Shown here one piece after another: positions 52,026-61,559 of a stretch of DNA of 64,000 nucleotides. The DNA is taken from contig NC_090614.1 in NCBI RefSeq assembly GCF_004359215.1, positions 3,992,815 to 4,056,814 on the forward strand, read 5' to 3'. Position numbers and translations under genes: made by a program. The notes below the pieces were generated by a model. That model was not told the origin of the DNA. It saw nothing but the letters and a program-made list of their open reading frames with translations, and did not search any database. This DNA is from Bremia lactucae. Taxonomy: Eukaryota; Oomycota; Peronosporomycetes; Peronosporales; Peronosporaceae. Each line of letters opens with the position of its first letter. Within the stretch, counting starts at the first letter, position 1.

Positions 52026-52374
52026 GACCACTTAATTGAAAACAATGTTGATTGGTCAGACCATCATTTTCAATTCTATCGCATGGATAACAAGCCCATG
52101 CGGTCAGCGAAAAATGCGGAACCTCCGCTGCGGTACATGCAGCCGCGGGCGACGCATTTTTGTCTCTTGCGGCAGACGTTTCGTTGCCGTAGTATCATCT
52201 TTTCCGCAACACTAAACGTTGTGGGTGCACGAGGTGAGTCACCATGTTAGTGCGACCCCCCTTCGGAGGTCGACTTTGAATGTGAGTCGAACGAAATGGG
52301 TGACTCGGGGAGAGTAAAGAGTCGCGTGATCGTCGTCAGGCGCGGCTGACTATGAGCTTTCGAAAGAGGGGGCT
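52026..52374 (+). pseudogene. E5 antisense accessory frame, N-terminal part (before E4)
   Basis: Plus strand, i.e. opposite to E5 pol. It starts MLIGQ like E3, then HFQFYRMDNK, then the acidic block DPPSEVDFECESNEMGDSG, with at least two frameshifts. The E4 insertion cuts it; coding text resumes at 60066. Confidence 0.55.
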
Positions 52375-52379
52375 CAATC

Positions 52380-52589
52380 TGTAACGGGTCACAATTGACT
52401 TGTGAACTGACACACTAAGGATATTTTTACTATTTTATATAGTCGGGATGTGTATCAGTACATCAGGGAATGCAGCTGGGTTTTCGTTATGACTCAGATA
52501 TGTACAAATGACACGTCTAGACTGGTAAAAGATCTGAATATGTAACAGTTTAGAACTTCCTCTGTGAGTTGCTGTTTGACCCTGTTACA
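52380..52589 (+). repeat. 5' LTR of E4 (family D)
   Basis: TGTAACGGGTCACAATTG to TTGACCCTGTTACA, 210 bp. CTAGTAGCACTTG just after it is a changed version of the TGGTAGCAC primer site. Confidence 0.9.
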
Positions 52590-52639
52590 CCTAGTAGCAC
52601 TTGTATTCAATTCGCGGCCAAGATATCTAAACAATCTGA

Positions 52640-53215
52640 ATGGCACTCAGGATAAATGACCCTGAAGACTATATGCCTCTCAGGCAGGACTATCCTAACC
52701 TTTCCGATGCCCATTGGGCGACGCTTGAAAGGATGATCAGCCTGTTAGGCGGGGAGACTTTTTGTCGGGTTCCCTTCCCTGACTGCCGACCATTAAAGGG
52801 CTCGAGTTGAGCGCTTCGAGCGCTACGAGTCCTCTCACATTGCTCACATGAGTACGGCGGCGCAAGATGCCGCACGTACGGCAGTGAGAGCGGAGGCATA
52901 GGGCGCCTCTTCGACGCCGGCGTCGTGTACGCCGAGTTCAGATATGTCGAAAACTGTGAAGATCGCGTTCCCACGTTCGACGGGAAGAAAGCGGATAGCT
53001 TTGACTTCTGGATCCGGGAGATCGAAATTGTGCTGAGCGCAGGCCAGTATCGCGACGCGATGTCTTAAGTAGCCTTTGCCCTTCACACCTGGGAGGTCGG
53101 GCAAGGGCGTGGTCTATGGCCAAGGAGACATCTACTCCGAGATACTTTGTTTTGAGGGAGTTCATTGCTCAGGAGATGTGAATTACATTTCTGATCGCCA
53201 ACGTGGTCTACCGTC
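52640..53215 (+). pseudogene. E4 gag (relic)
   Basis: ATG at 52640 (MALRINDPEDYMPLRQDY), first stop near 52809. Further on, FDGKKADSFDFWIREIEIVL (52977-53036) and VAFALHTWE are capsid blocks after frameshifts. It breaks off at the AT-rich insertion. Confidence 0.75.
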
Positions 53216-53508
53216 ATCAACCGTTGTTCTGTCTTAAATAATACAAAATTATTCAAAATGATATAATTTTATTTTTAATAGTAAATTTTTTTTGTCACTT
53301 TTAAAAAAAATTTAATTTAAAAATTATTCCATCAAAATTTGCTTTCGTCAAATCTTTTTTAGGTTCACTCTATGAAATACATCTTAACATAGAAACCCTG
53401 GAGCACCTCGGCTTCCGTAAATTACGCCATAAGCATCATAATATAAACCTCTAAAAAAATATGTACATACACTACTATAAAAAAATATTTTCAAGAAAAT
53501 TTACAAAT
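53216..53508. mobile_element. AT-rich insertion in E4 gag
   Basis: About 290 bp with long A/T runs inside an element that is otherwise GC-balanced. No coding, no obvious terminal repeat. Could be a small non-autonomous element or host sequence captured by rearrangement. Confidence 0.5.
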
Positions 53509-53519
53509 TGCCGGCAAAA

Positions 53520-54260
53520 CAAGTGGTGACAACGGCCGACCTCGTCGATGGACTTTACTGGCTTTACACCCAAAGCGGTCACACTGGAGCGTCAGCAGCC
53601 TCGTTTAAAGGGCCAGCTGGACATCCTGGTGAGGATGCAGCAATCTGCGACACATCCACACGCTTGTGGACGCTCCAATACGTTCATCAGATGGCCATCT
53701 GGCCATCTGCGGAACAAACAAGGAAACCGGTCTAAGTCCATGGTAAGCCCTGCGTCGAAGTAAACTCTGAAGCAGTGAGCGTTGTAGAGTCGGGAAAAGA
53801 AGTCTCCCAGTAGGCGCGGGACGTCTTACTACGAGGTCACTCACTCTCAAGAAAGGAGGGCAGTTGCCTCCTCCTCTTTCTGGAGAACAAGTCCCGGATA
53901 ACTCTGTTGTGTTTGTCTGTGGCCGCTGTGTGGTCAAACTTGGTGGTAATTATCGCTAAGGTGAAGAGGTTAGAAGACCCTATGACGGCTTTGATTGACT
54001 CGGACGCGTCATACAACTTCGCGACTACAGCAACTGTAGATGAGAACCAAGCGATATACGCCAAGGTTATCAAAGACTCAAGAGCAACAGCAAGGTGTCC
54101 GTTCTCCTAGCGACGGGATCGATGTATCGACTCGGAACCCTTAATAATCAAATTTGATGAGTTCGACTCTGAAGAACTGTTGTCTTGGATATGGACGATC
54201 GGTATGATCTCATCTATGGAATGCCATGGCTTATGAAGCATGATACATGGATCGACTAGG
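53520..54260 (+). pseudogene. E4 gag end and protease (relic)
   Basis: FTGFTPKAVTLERQQPRLK is gag C-terminal text. The protease is seen as MTALIDSDASYNFATT (DSGAS changed to DSDAS) near 53980-54030 and YDLIYGMPW at the end. 53651-53706 is an inverse-orientation patch of family-A type. Confidence 0.72.
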
Positions 54261-54525
54261 CGTGGTCGCACCGTGGGTGCTAGTCACAAACCACTCGTGG
54301 AATGCGGTGGATAATGTCCCCTCCTCGTCACGCGATGGATTTGTGCATGAACATCGCATTACACGTTCGGAACGCCTCTTTGCCGGTTCGACGGAGGAAT
54401 TGCACGAAGAGGGCCGTCGAGTATCAACTGGGGCCTTAGTAGGTGTCGAGGCTAGACCAGCCTCCACAAAGGAAGTCGCGATTGAGAAGGGTTGCGTAAG
54501 CGGTTGTGCTGCGGTCACTACTGCT

Positions 54526-55080
54526 CAGGAAGTTGCTGTCGCTATCCGACGCGCAAATAAAGGAGTCGTGTTTCCTCTTTAATCGGAAATCGCAACCGTG
54601 GGCGGTTGCGCACAGAATAGTGCTGCGGTACTGTTGCTCAAGAAGGCGATGTCGTTCGGCGACACGTTAGTAAAGGAGATGCGCCTACTTCTTCATCGGA
54701 AGACGAAACCGTGAAGAAGTTGCACAAGCGGTAATGCTATGGCCACTACTGTTCACAATGACGCAGTCGTTGAGGAACGCGCACGTGAAAGAGACGGGTC
54801 CTTCAACTTCACAGGAAATCGCAGTCGTTGGACGACGCGCGCGTGAAGAAGATGGGTTCACTCCTTCACAGGAAATCGCAGTCTTTGGTCGACGCGTTAA
54901 GGGTGATGAGCTGGGTCAGGGGCTCCACCCAGGAAGACGCAGTCGCTGGGCAACGCGCACGTTGCAAAGATGGGTTCACTTTGTCGCAGGAAATCGCAGT
55001 TGTTGGACAGCGCGTACAAGGCGGTGAGACTGGCGCAGTTTCCGCACAGGAAGACTCGTTTAGCTCCCGAATTGGAAATC
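54526..55080 (+). repeat. Coding minisatellite in E4 gag-pol linker
   Basis: Degenerate repeat of 57-61 bp around CAGGAAATCGCAGTCGTTGG, best seen with units starting at 54812, 54869, 54930, 54987 and 55047, and a more divergent one at 54526. Each encodes about 19-20 residues like QEIAVVGRRAREEDG. Confidence 0.85.
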
Positions 55081-55329
55081 ACAGTCGCGGATCGACATGA
55101 CATGGACGAAGTTGCGGAGGGACCGGTTCCTAAGCTCGAAGAATTGTACGAGCTTGAGGAGATATCCCAAAGTGAATTCTTAACGGACCTTAGGGAGGGT
55201 TTGCTAGAAGAGGTGGGACTCATACGTCGCGAAGCGACGTCTGTGGAGTTGACCACCTCCTCGGTCATAGACCCGGAGGTGTAGGACGAGGAGAGCAAGA
55301 CTCACTGTTAGAAGAGGTACGGCTCGACA

Positions 55330-56270
55330 ATTTTAAAGTATCCAAGGGATCCATTGTATCCTCTGTTGAAGGAGTTTACGGATGTGGTGTCGGAAGACCC
55401 TCTTTCGGTGTTACCTCCGGATCGGGGTGTACGCCACGAGGTTGATCTGGAGCCGTGTACAAAGTACTGTACGACACGCCAATGTCCACCACCCAAGGAG
55501 CAAGTGGCCGCTATTGATGCATTCTTTGCGGAAAAGCACGCAGCAGGCCTTGTCCGAGAGTCAAAATCGCTACACTCGTCGCCGACGTTTTGTAATGGCG
55601 CATGCTTCATGCTTTTAACAAGCCGAATGCGGTCACAATTCCGGCATCTACGCCAATATCTCGGAAGGATGTGTTGCAGAACAACATGGACTGATGCAGT
55701 GTTTTTAGTGCGCTCGACATGGTCGACGGCTATTATCAACTACTCATGAGGGAATCAGAGCAGTGAGTTCTCCCAGTAGGATGCTGTGGGAATGGTTGGT
55801 CATGCCTCAGGGGCTTTTAACGCACAGCTACGTTTAATAGGCTGGTTACGCAACTCTTTCGGCCGATGTGGCACTTCGCGCAGGCGTATTTTGATAATAT
55901 ATTCGTTCACAGCAAGGCTGAAGGGGGTAAAACGAATGTTCAGGTGCATATCGTGCACCTTCGAGTAATGTTGATGTGTATGCGCGAGAATCAACTTTCT
56001 GCGAATATCACCAAGTGCCTCTTTGGAGCGGAAGATATATCGTTTTGGGATGTTATATTGGGATGGGCGGAATCCTTGCGGTTCCAGAGAAGATTCGTGG
56101 AATTGCACAATCGCCAACACTGTCATCCCAAAAGGATTTACGCAAGTGGTTGGGTATCGCGAATGATTTGTACAAGTACAGCGAGAATTACGCAAAGATA
56201 GCCAGGCCATTGACCAACTTGCCGAAGAACGATGTGGTCTGGTCGTGGGCTGAATAGGTTCAACAAGCTT
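55330..56270 (+). pseudogene. E4 reverse transcriptase
   Basis: Open from about 55336: LLKEFTDVVSEDPLSVLPP, RHEVDLEPCTKYCTTRQ, AAGLVRESKSLHSSPTFC. After frame changes come YQLLMRE, WLVMPQGLLT and FDNIFVHSKAEGG (catalytic FDD changed to FDN), and the connection RKWLGIANDLYKYS. Confidence 0.85.
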
Positions 56271-56902
56271 TTGAAGCGATTAAGTTAAGCCTACAGTCGG
56301 CACCAATATTAGCGTTGCCGGACGAGAATCGTTCATTTAGTGTGGTGTGTGATGCATTAGACTTTGCCATTGGCTCTAGTCTGTTGCAGCTGGATGTCAA
56401 TGGTAATGAACGGGTAATTTCATTTCAATCGCGGCAGCTTAGAGTCGCTGAGAAGAATTATCCAGTGCACGACAAGGAACTTCTAGCAATGAAGTACGCC
56501 CTTGTCAAGTTTCGGGTTCACCTGCTGGGCAGCAAACCGTTTGTCGTCTATACAGACCGTGCCTTGTTGAGGACGGCGACTCAGTCGCCCTATTTGTCAC
56601 AGCGCATGGCGCGATGGTTGTCATTATTTGATGAATACAATTTTACGGTGGCTTACAAGCCAGGAAAGAAGAATGTGCAAGCGGACGCCCTGTCAAGACG
56701 TCCTGATTACGAACTGGCACACGTTGTGCACCTCCAATCATCAGTGTTCGAGCTTATACGCAAGGCCTATGTTCAAGACCCGGATTTTCTAGGGGTTGTA
56801 GAGTCGTTGGTTGCCTCTTCGGAAGCCGTCAAGTTAACGAAGCCCAAGCAAGCACATCTCCATCGGTATAGCTATCCGATGGACTCCAATTGTACAGTGT
56901 GA
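56271..56902 (+). CDS. E4 RNase H and integrase N-terminus (open from 56315)
   Basis: SVVCDALDFAIGSSLLQ, EKNYPVHDKELLAMKYALV, VYTDRALLRTAT and VQADALSRRPDYE: a complete RNase H in one frame (195 codons). The first 15 codons after RT are out of frame because of a stop at 56256. The end runs into the integrase leader and stops at 56902. Confidence 0.86.
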
Positions 56903-58060
56903 ATCCGGGCGATGAAACACGCGTGGTCGTCCCTAACGACGAAGACAAATGTCCCTGAAACCATTGTGAGGCACATGATACGCCGAATAGTGAACATTTG
57001 GGGCGCGAAACGACGTACACGTCTGTGGCACGTTACTTTTGGTAGCCCCACATGTATAAGTGAGTCCGGTCGTATGTGAAGACGTGTGAGACTTGTCAAG
57101 GAGTGAATCCTCTGCCGTCTTCGTCCGCGCCGCTACAATGTTTGCCGGTCGCAGTGAACTGCTGGCGCTTAATGAGCATGGACTTCATCCTTCGATCTTC
57201 CGGCGGATAGGCATGAACATACGGGCATTTTGGTATTTGTGTGTCGTCTCAGCAAGATGGTGCGACTAGTGGCGGTTCGCCGAAGCATTACGGCACCGCA
57301 GGCGGCTCAACTGTTCATCGACAATGTGTTCCGACATCACGGACTTCCGGACTCTTTCGTGGGTAATCGAGATCCTTGGTTTGTGTCCGCCTTTTGGCAA
57401 CATCTTTCTTGACTGATGGGAACTCGACTGGATATGTCGACGGCGGATCATCCGTAGACGGATGGCCAGACCGAATGGGCCAACCGTGTTTTGGAGGATG
57501 TGCTTCGCAGTGTTCGCGTGGATGAGCCATCCTGATGGAGTGCGCACTTAGGGAAAGTGGAATCCGCAATGAATAATGCGGTGCATTCGTCGACAGGGTT
57601 TTCCCCGTTCTATGTGAATGGGTTGTGGCATCCGCGTACTTCCCTATCGTGGCTTCTAATGTGGATAGGGGAGTGGTTGTCGCCGATGACCTGAGAGGCC
57701 TAAATGGGGTTCGACCATCGGTCAAACGCAATTTGCTGACGTTTATTGAAACTAGTGAAGCCATTAGGCTACGTGTCAGGGACGCCATGGCTGCTGCTCA
57801 AGACTTTCAAAAGGAAAACAGTAAGAGTCCTGGACGTCGAAATACGCTAGTGTTTGAAATTTGTGATGTGGTGCTACTTAGTGCTAAGAACCCTTCTAGC
57901 AGCTGTCGGGAGACGAAGCTTCGTCCGCGTTTCTTGGACCGTTCGCGGTCATTGGTGTGCACGCAATGCCTACACCTTGAACTTGCCATCGGCTATGGCA
58001 ACGCACCCGACATTCTATGTTGGCATTCCCAAGGCCTACCTCTATCCGGCGGACCGGTCT
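56903..58060 (+). pseudogene. E4 integrase (relic)
   Basis: The HHCC part is barely readable (CETCQGVNP near 57085). Core: FVCRLSKMVRLVAVRRSI, then NRDPWFVSAFW (second Asp retained), a stop, then MSTADHP-x-TDGQTEWANRVLE. The C-terminus opens from 57625 and ends with THPTFYVGIPKAY. Confidence 0.8.
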
Positions 58061-58109
58061 GAAACAGACGCCACAGTTGTCCCATCATCTGACGAAGGTG
58101 ATCAACCGA

Positions 58110-58340
58110 GGGCGCAGCAGACTCCTCACTTGGTGGATGACCGGTCCTCCATGGAGGATTCGTAGGGGTACGCAGACTAGCGCGAAAGAGGTGCAGGAGT
58201 CAGCCGCAGGAGCACCAGACTCCTCACTTGGTGGGTGACCGGTCGTCCATGAAGGATTCGCAGGTGGTCCCGAAGGGTACGACAGATGACCCAAGGGTAC
58301 GCAGACTGACGCGAAAGAGGTGCAGGAGTCTGCTGAGCTC
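58110..58340 (+). repeat. Tandem duplication in E4 pol linker
   Basis: AGACTCCTCACTTGGTGG occurs at 58119 and 58217, and GGTACGCAGACT followed by GCGAAAGAGGTGCAGGAGTC occurs at 58167 and 58297, so units of about 98-130 bp were duplicated in the low-complexity linker. Confidence 0.8.
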
Positions 58341-58699
58341 GCAAGGTGACGCTCAAGGATGTCTACCCAATCAAACAACAATGCCGGCCAACGCTGATGG
58401 TCATTCAAGTGCTTGCACATCGTCGCAGTCAAATACCCGATTTTGTCATCGAGCTGAGTCGCAAGCTGCCCCAAGCGATGCCGTTGACGGCTCGGTGATT
58501 CCTCACAATATTTCACACGACAATCATCCGCATTATCATGGTCCTCGAGGACGCGGACACGATCCCTCAAGGCAGATAGGTTGTCTCGACATATCGACAA
58601 GCGATCCTGGCAGGAAGCCAGTGAGTTCTGAAGAGTTCGTAACCCCCAGACGAACGCGATGAACCATGGTGGTATGATCCGTCCTCCTCAGCCCTTGTT

Positions 58700-58870
58700 G
58701 GGTACGACGGGGAGCGATACTATCATGTGGAAAATTTGGTCGGAAATCGCCGTATGGCGGAACGGCAGGATTTCTGGGTAAAGTGGCGTGGCTACACTAA
58801 GGCTTCTAATACGTGGGAACCGGAGATTGTCTCATGGAGGACTGCGCGGTCTTCGTGAACGCTTGTGGAC
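58700..58870 (+). pseudogene. E4 chromodomain
   Basis: YYHVENLVGNRRMAERQDF, VKWRGYTKASNTWEPE read in one frame from 58711: a complete chromodomain. The frame breaks soon after. Confidence 0.8.
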
Positions 58871-59314
58871 GTTGTCACTCAGTTGGACCCGGCCTAGAAG
58901 ACTCTTTGGGTCGATGTCGTGGGGTGGCCTTCCCTTCGGAGTTTTAATGACGACTTTCTGGAGAATGAGCGTCGGTGTGGGACTGTCTCGGCCGATACGA
59001 CGATAGACATCCCACCGACGATCAGCAACCGCTTTGACCATGTGAAATCGAAGACGTCGAAGCACCAACCAGTCAAGCCGATGTGGCGAGTTGAAGAATT
59101 CGGGGATAAGATATCCCATGGCGGTGAGCCACTGGCGGAATTGGTCTTCGTAAGCCTGTCGGCCGTCGTCAGTGTTAGCATCAAGGACGAGTGGGCATTC
59201 GTCGACCTGCTTTACAGGTCTTCCTTGCTCTCGATATCGGTTGAGTCTTCCGCGTAGTCGGCCACGGGCCAAACCTTCACTGCAAGCCGCTGGTCCATTG
59301 TCCGCGGGACGCAA
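58832..59314 (-). CDS. E4 antisense accessory frame
   Basis: 160 codons opposite to pol, converging with the chromodomain end. Text such as FRQWLTAMGYLIPEFF, HRLDWLVLRRLRFHMVKAVADRRW looks like a folded protein rather than noise. No ATG opens it (the first codon is TTG); the N-terminus probably lay in the stretch now inverted at 59553-59900, whose plus strand has an ATG-started Thr-rich frame (MTTDPKTPPGHSQTTT, 59722-59862). Family unknown; resemblance to the E2 frame is too faint to claim. Confidence 0.5.
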   Translation of the reverse strand: MRPADNGPAACSEGLARGRLRGRLNRYREQGRPVKQVDECPLVLDANTDDGRQAYEDQFRQWLTAMGYLIPEFFNSPHRLDWLVLRRLRFHMVKAVADRRWDVYRRIGRDSPTPTLILQKVVIKTPKGRPPHDIDPKSLLGRVQLSDNVHKRSRRPRSPP

Positions 59315-59552
59315 GTGTCACGACGACGCTTGTGGTCTGCTTGGGGGTCCGATGGACACATGGAGGTGCTTGTTCGCCGGTATGGCTCGAAATCGTGGGT
59401 CTCATGACGACATCGCCGCCTGGTACACACGCACAAGGTGGTTTTGATTCTGGAGAAGGCGTGTCGGCAGTGATCGTCTCAATGGGGTATGATGAACGTC
59501 AATGGATATTGGGAATGACGGTGGTGTGTCGGACTCGCGAGCACACTTCAGT

Positions 59553-59900
59553 CTAGTCACTATTCTTATAGTGTCAGCACACCAGTCACATGTGACCCCG
59601 TTACACCCTCCCACACCCAAATAGGAAACACTGTTTGCTGGGAGGAGGAACCCGAAGGGAAGTGAAACAACGAGTCTGCCACGCTGGCACCCATACACGC
59701 AAAACCACCGCAGCGACCACAATGACGACCGACCCCAAGACGCCCCCAGGTCACTCGCAGACCACGACGCCATCGACTGATACAGTCACCACAACAACAG
59801 ACGTCACGACACGCAACGGGCACGCCAAAGAAACATCACTTGAGCTGTCAGACACCGTGCGATGACCCACCGAATCCTACGACATCATCTTCACGAGATA
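59553..59900 (-). repeat. Inverted segment including PPT and start of E4 3' LTR
   Basis: The reverse complement of 59553-59607 (TGTAACGGGGTCACATGTG...) matches the first 55 bp of the 5' LTR, and directly before it lies a purine tract GGGTGTGGGAGGG. Flipping the segment restores a normal PPT-LTR junction with 59901. Confidence 0.8.
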
Positions 59901-60060
59901 CCATATAGTCGGGATTTGTTTCAGTACATCAGGGAATATAGCTGGATTATCGTTATGACTCAAATAGGTACGAATTACACGTGTCGGCACCTCAAGTACG
60001 GAGTATTGATATTGAGTAGTATTAAATTTTCTCTGTGAATTCCTGTGTGACTCTGTCACA
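59901..60060 (+). repeat. 3' LTR of E4 (remaining part)
   Basis: ATATAGTCGGGATTTG to TGTGACTCTGTCACA matches the last 150 bp of the 5' LTR. The first 55 bp are in the inverted segment. Confidence 0.87.
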
Positions 60061-60065
60061 CAATC

Positions 60066-60780
60066 TAAAGACGTGTTAATAGCATTCGCTATATAGCATG
60101 TTTGGCTCCGACGATGAGGATTATCCTCATCGCCAGCACCGTCTCCCATGCCGGCACCCGCACATATTTCTGTGCGTGGTGATGCCGATGGCGTAAGTCG
60201 TCGTAGTTAAAGTTCTTGTGGTACCCCTGCTTCCGTGCGTACCACTCAGGGGGGCGTAGACAATAAATTTTCTCGTCTTGCCCTTGAGAAGGAGCCGTGG
60301 CTTTTGGCGGAATGGCTAATTAATAGCTTGTCTAAAGAGACTACTCCTCACAAAAAATATTTCTTATTTATTGCGACAAAGCTACATGGCCTTGATCCCA
60401 GCGCGAACTTCTTCGCGCTGGGTAAGAAATTTATCTCGATGCTTTCCTTAAGCATCGAAAATATAGTGGCAAAAACAACAAGTGAGATAAAATCTCGGAA
60501 ATGCAAGATAAAAAACTAGTTTATTTGCAATGTCAAAGACATTGGATGCAAAGCCTGGCTTCAACGACTTAACGCGATTCGCGTTAAGTTCGACAAGCGA
60601 GCTCAAACCGGTACAAGTTATTAATTGCATCGCTTGTCCGTGAGGCAGGACTTCCATGCCTTACGTGGGGTGATTTCTGTCCGTGTTGTGTCGACAACAC
60701 GAAACGAGTGAAAGGGAGTGTTTATTTCTTTCTTCGCCCAGGGGAAAGGCTTGCATCGCTATCGAGATGCGCGATGCGAT
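60066..60780 (+). pseudogene. E5 antisense accessory frame, continuation after E4
   Basis: Opposite to E5 pol. In order: MFGSDDEDYPHR, then CVPLRGA-type text, then an open stretch (60235-60519) TTQGGVDNKFSRLALEKEP, LLAEWLINSLSKETTPHKK, FLFIATKLHGLDPSANFFAL; after a stop NVKDIGCKAWLQRLNAIRVK, LHRLS, and SIAMQAF-like ends. The middle stretch is absent from E3. It is the most complete version of the middle of this protein in the window. Confidence 0.6.
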
Positions 60781-61031
60781 TGACGTTTTGCAAATTGATT
60801 TACAAGCGCCAGGAGCGCGTGTTTTTCGATAGACCTTCTGATCCATCGGATGGGTCTCATCATACTGACGCCCTCAACGTCAGCAACCAGCTGGGAACGA
60901 GACTCCCAGCTGTCATGCGAACGTGGGTAACCGCACCAGCGAACAAGATAACTCATTCGCTGTCCCTTCATACCACGTTGGTTTAGAATACGTTCCACAA
61001 GGAAACGCTTACCACCGTGGGGATCCACCAA
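60759..61031 (-). CDS. E5 chromodomain (end of pol)
   Basis: KRFLVERILNQRGMKGQ, YLVRWCGYPRSHDSWESR, LVADVEG: a chromodomain close to that of E3, with W-C-GYP. The frame is open for 90 codons with one shift after ADVEG. Confidence 0.83.
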   Translation of the reverse strand: MVDPHGGKRFLVERILNQRGMKGQRMSYLVRWCGYPRSHDSWESRSQLVADVEGVSMMRPIRWIRRSIEKHALLALVNQFAKRQSHRASR

Positions 61032-61559
61032 TGGTTGTGGCGGAGGAGGGAAAGTTTGGATCCGACCTGTGTGTCGGATCTAGAGTTGAAGATCTACAAA
61101 CTTAACCACTTCCTCCATGTATTGGAGGAGGGACTTGACCTCGAGCATGGCAAGCGTTGCTCGTTGGAGCAGACGGTGCAGGCTCACCTTATCGAGCGGT
61201 TGGAAGACCGTTCGAAGAGGGCGTACACCATATTGGAGTACGAACGGAAATATCACGCTCTTCGTGATGAGCTGTCGTCAGCTCATCGCGGTTTCGAGGA
61301 TCTTCCGATTCAACATAAGATTCTGGTTCGTGACCACAAGAATCTTCCAGAGATTCTTGAAAGGGTGGTCAGATCCGTCCTCGGAAGAAACAGCGTACTG
61401 ATGGTACGTGCGGAGCCGACCAACGTAAAACGTAGGATGCGAAAGCATCCTACGTGGCAATTTATTATGTACGCATTGCCTCTTCGATGCAGAACACCGG
61501 ATGGCCCAATGAACTTGGGTAGTAGTTTACTGCTACCCGCATTAGTGAGTACGCGCTAA
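61017..61559 (+). CDS. E5 antisense coiled-coil frame
   Basis: 180 codons opposite to the pol linker. Heptad-rich: LELKIYKLNHFLHVLEEG, LIERLEDRSKRAY, YERKYHALRDELSSAH, HKILVRDHKNLPEILER. The corresponding E3 frame has the same protein despite indels, while the sense frames of both copies are interrupted. The latter part overlaps the integrase C-terminus and is probably not coding. Confidence 0.42.
   Translation: MGIHQWLWRRRESLDPTCVSDLELKIYKLNHFLHVLEEGLDLEHGKRCSLEQTVQAHLIERLEDRSKRAYTILEYERKYHALRDELSSAHRGFEDLPIQHKILVRDHKNLPEILERVVRSVLGRNSVLMVRAEPTNVKRRMRKHPTWQFIMYALPLRCRTPDGPMNLGSSLLLPALVSTR

Larger units (their letters stand above)
52380..60060 (+). mobile_element. E4: Ty3/gypsy chromovirus, LTR family D, nested in E5
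   Basis: The target-site duplication is perfect: CAATC at 52375-52379 and 60061-60065. LTRs are short (210 bp). The order is gag, protease, a repeat-rich linker, RT, RNase H, integrase, chromodomain, antisense frame. GC content is higher than that of its neighbours. It contains an AT-rich insertion in gag and an inversion that reaches into its 3' LTR. It is not functional. Confidence 0.93.

Noticed and set aside
54526..55080. CRISPR-like regular repeat array
   Set aside because: Units are contiguous, degenerate and coding, with no spacers; it is a minisatellite in a retroelement.
59635..59865. Thr-rich plus-strand frame as the gag start of another element
   Set aside because: It sits in the inverted E4 segment next to an inverted PPT and LTR start, so it is antisense-region sequence of E4 rather than a new gag.
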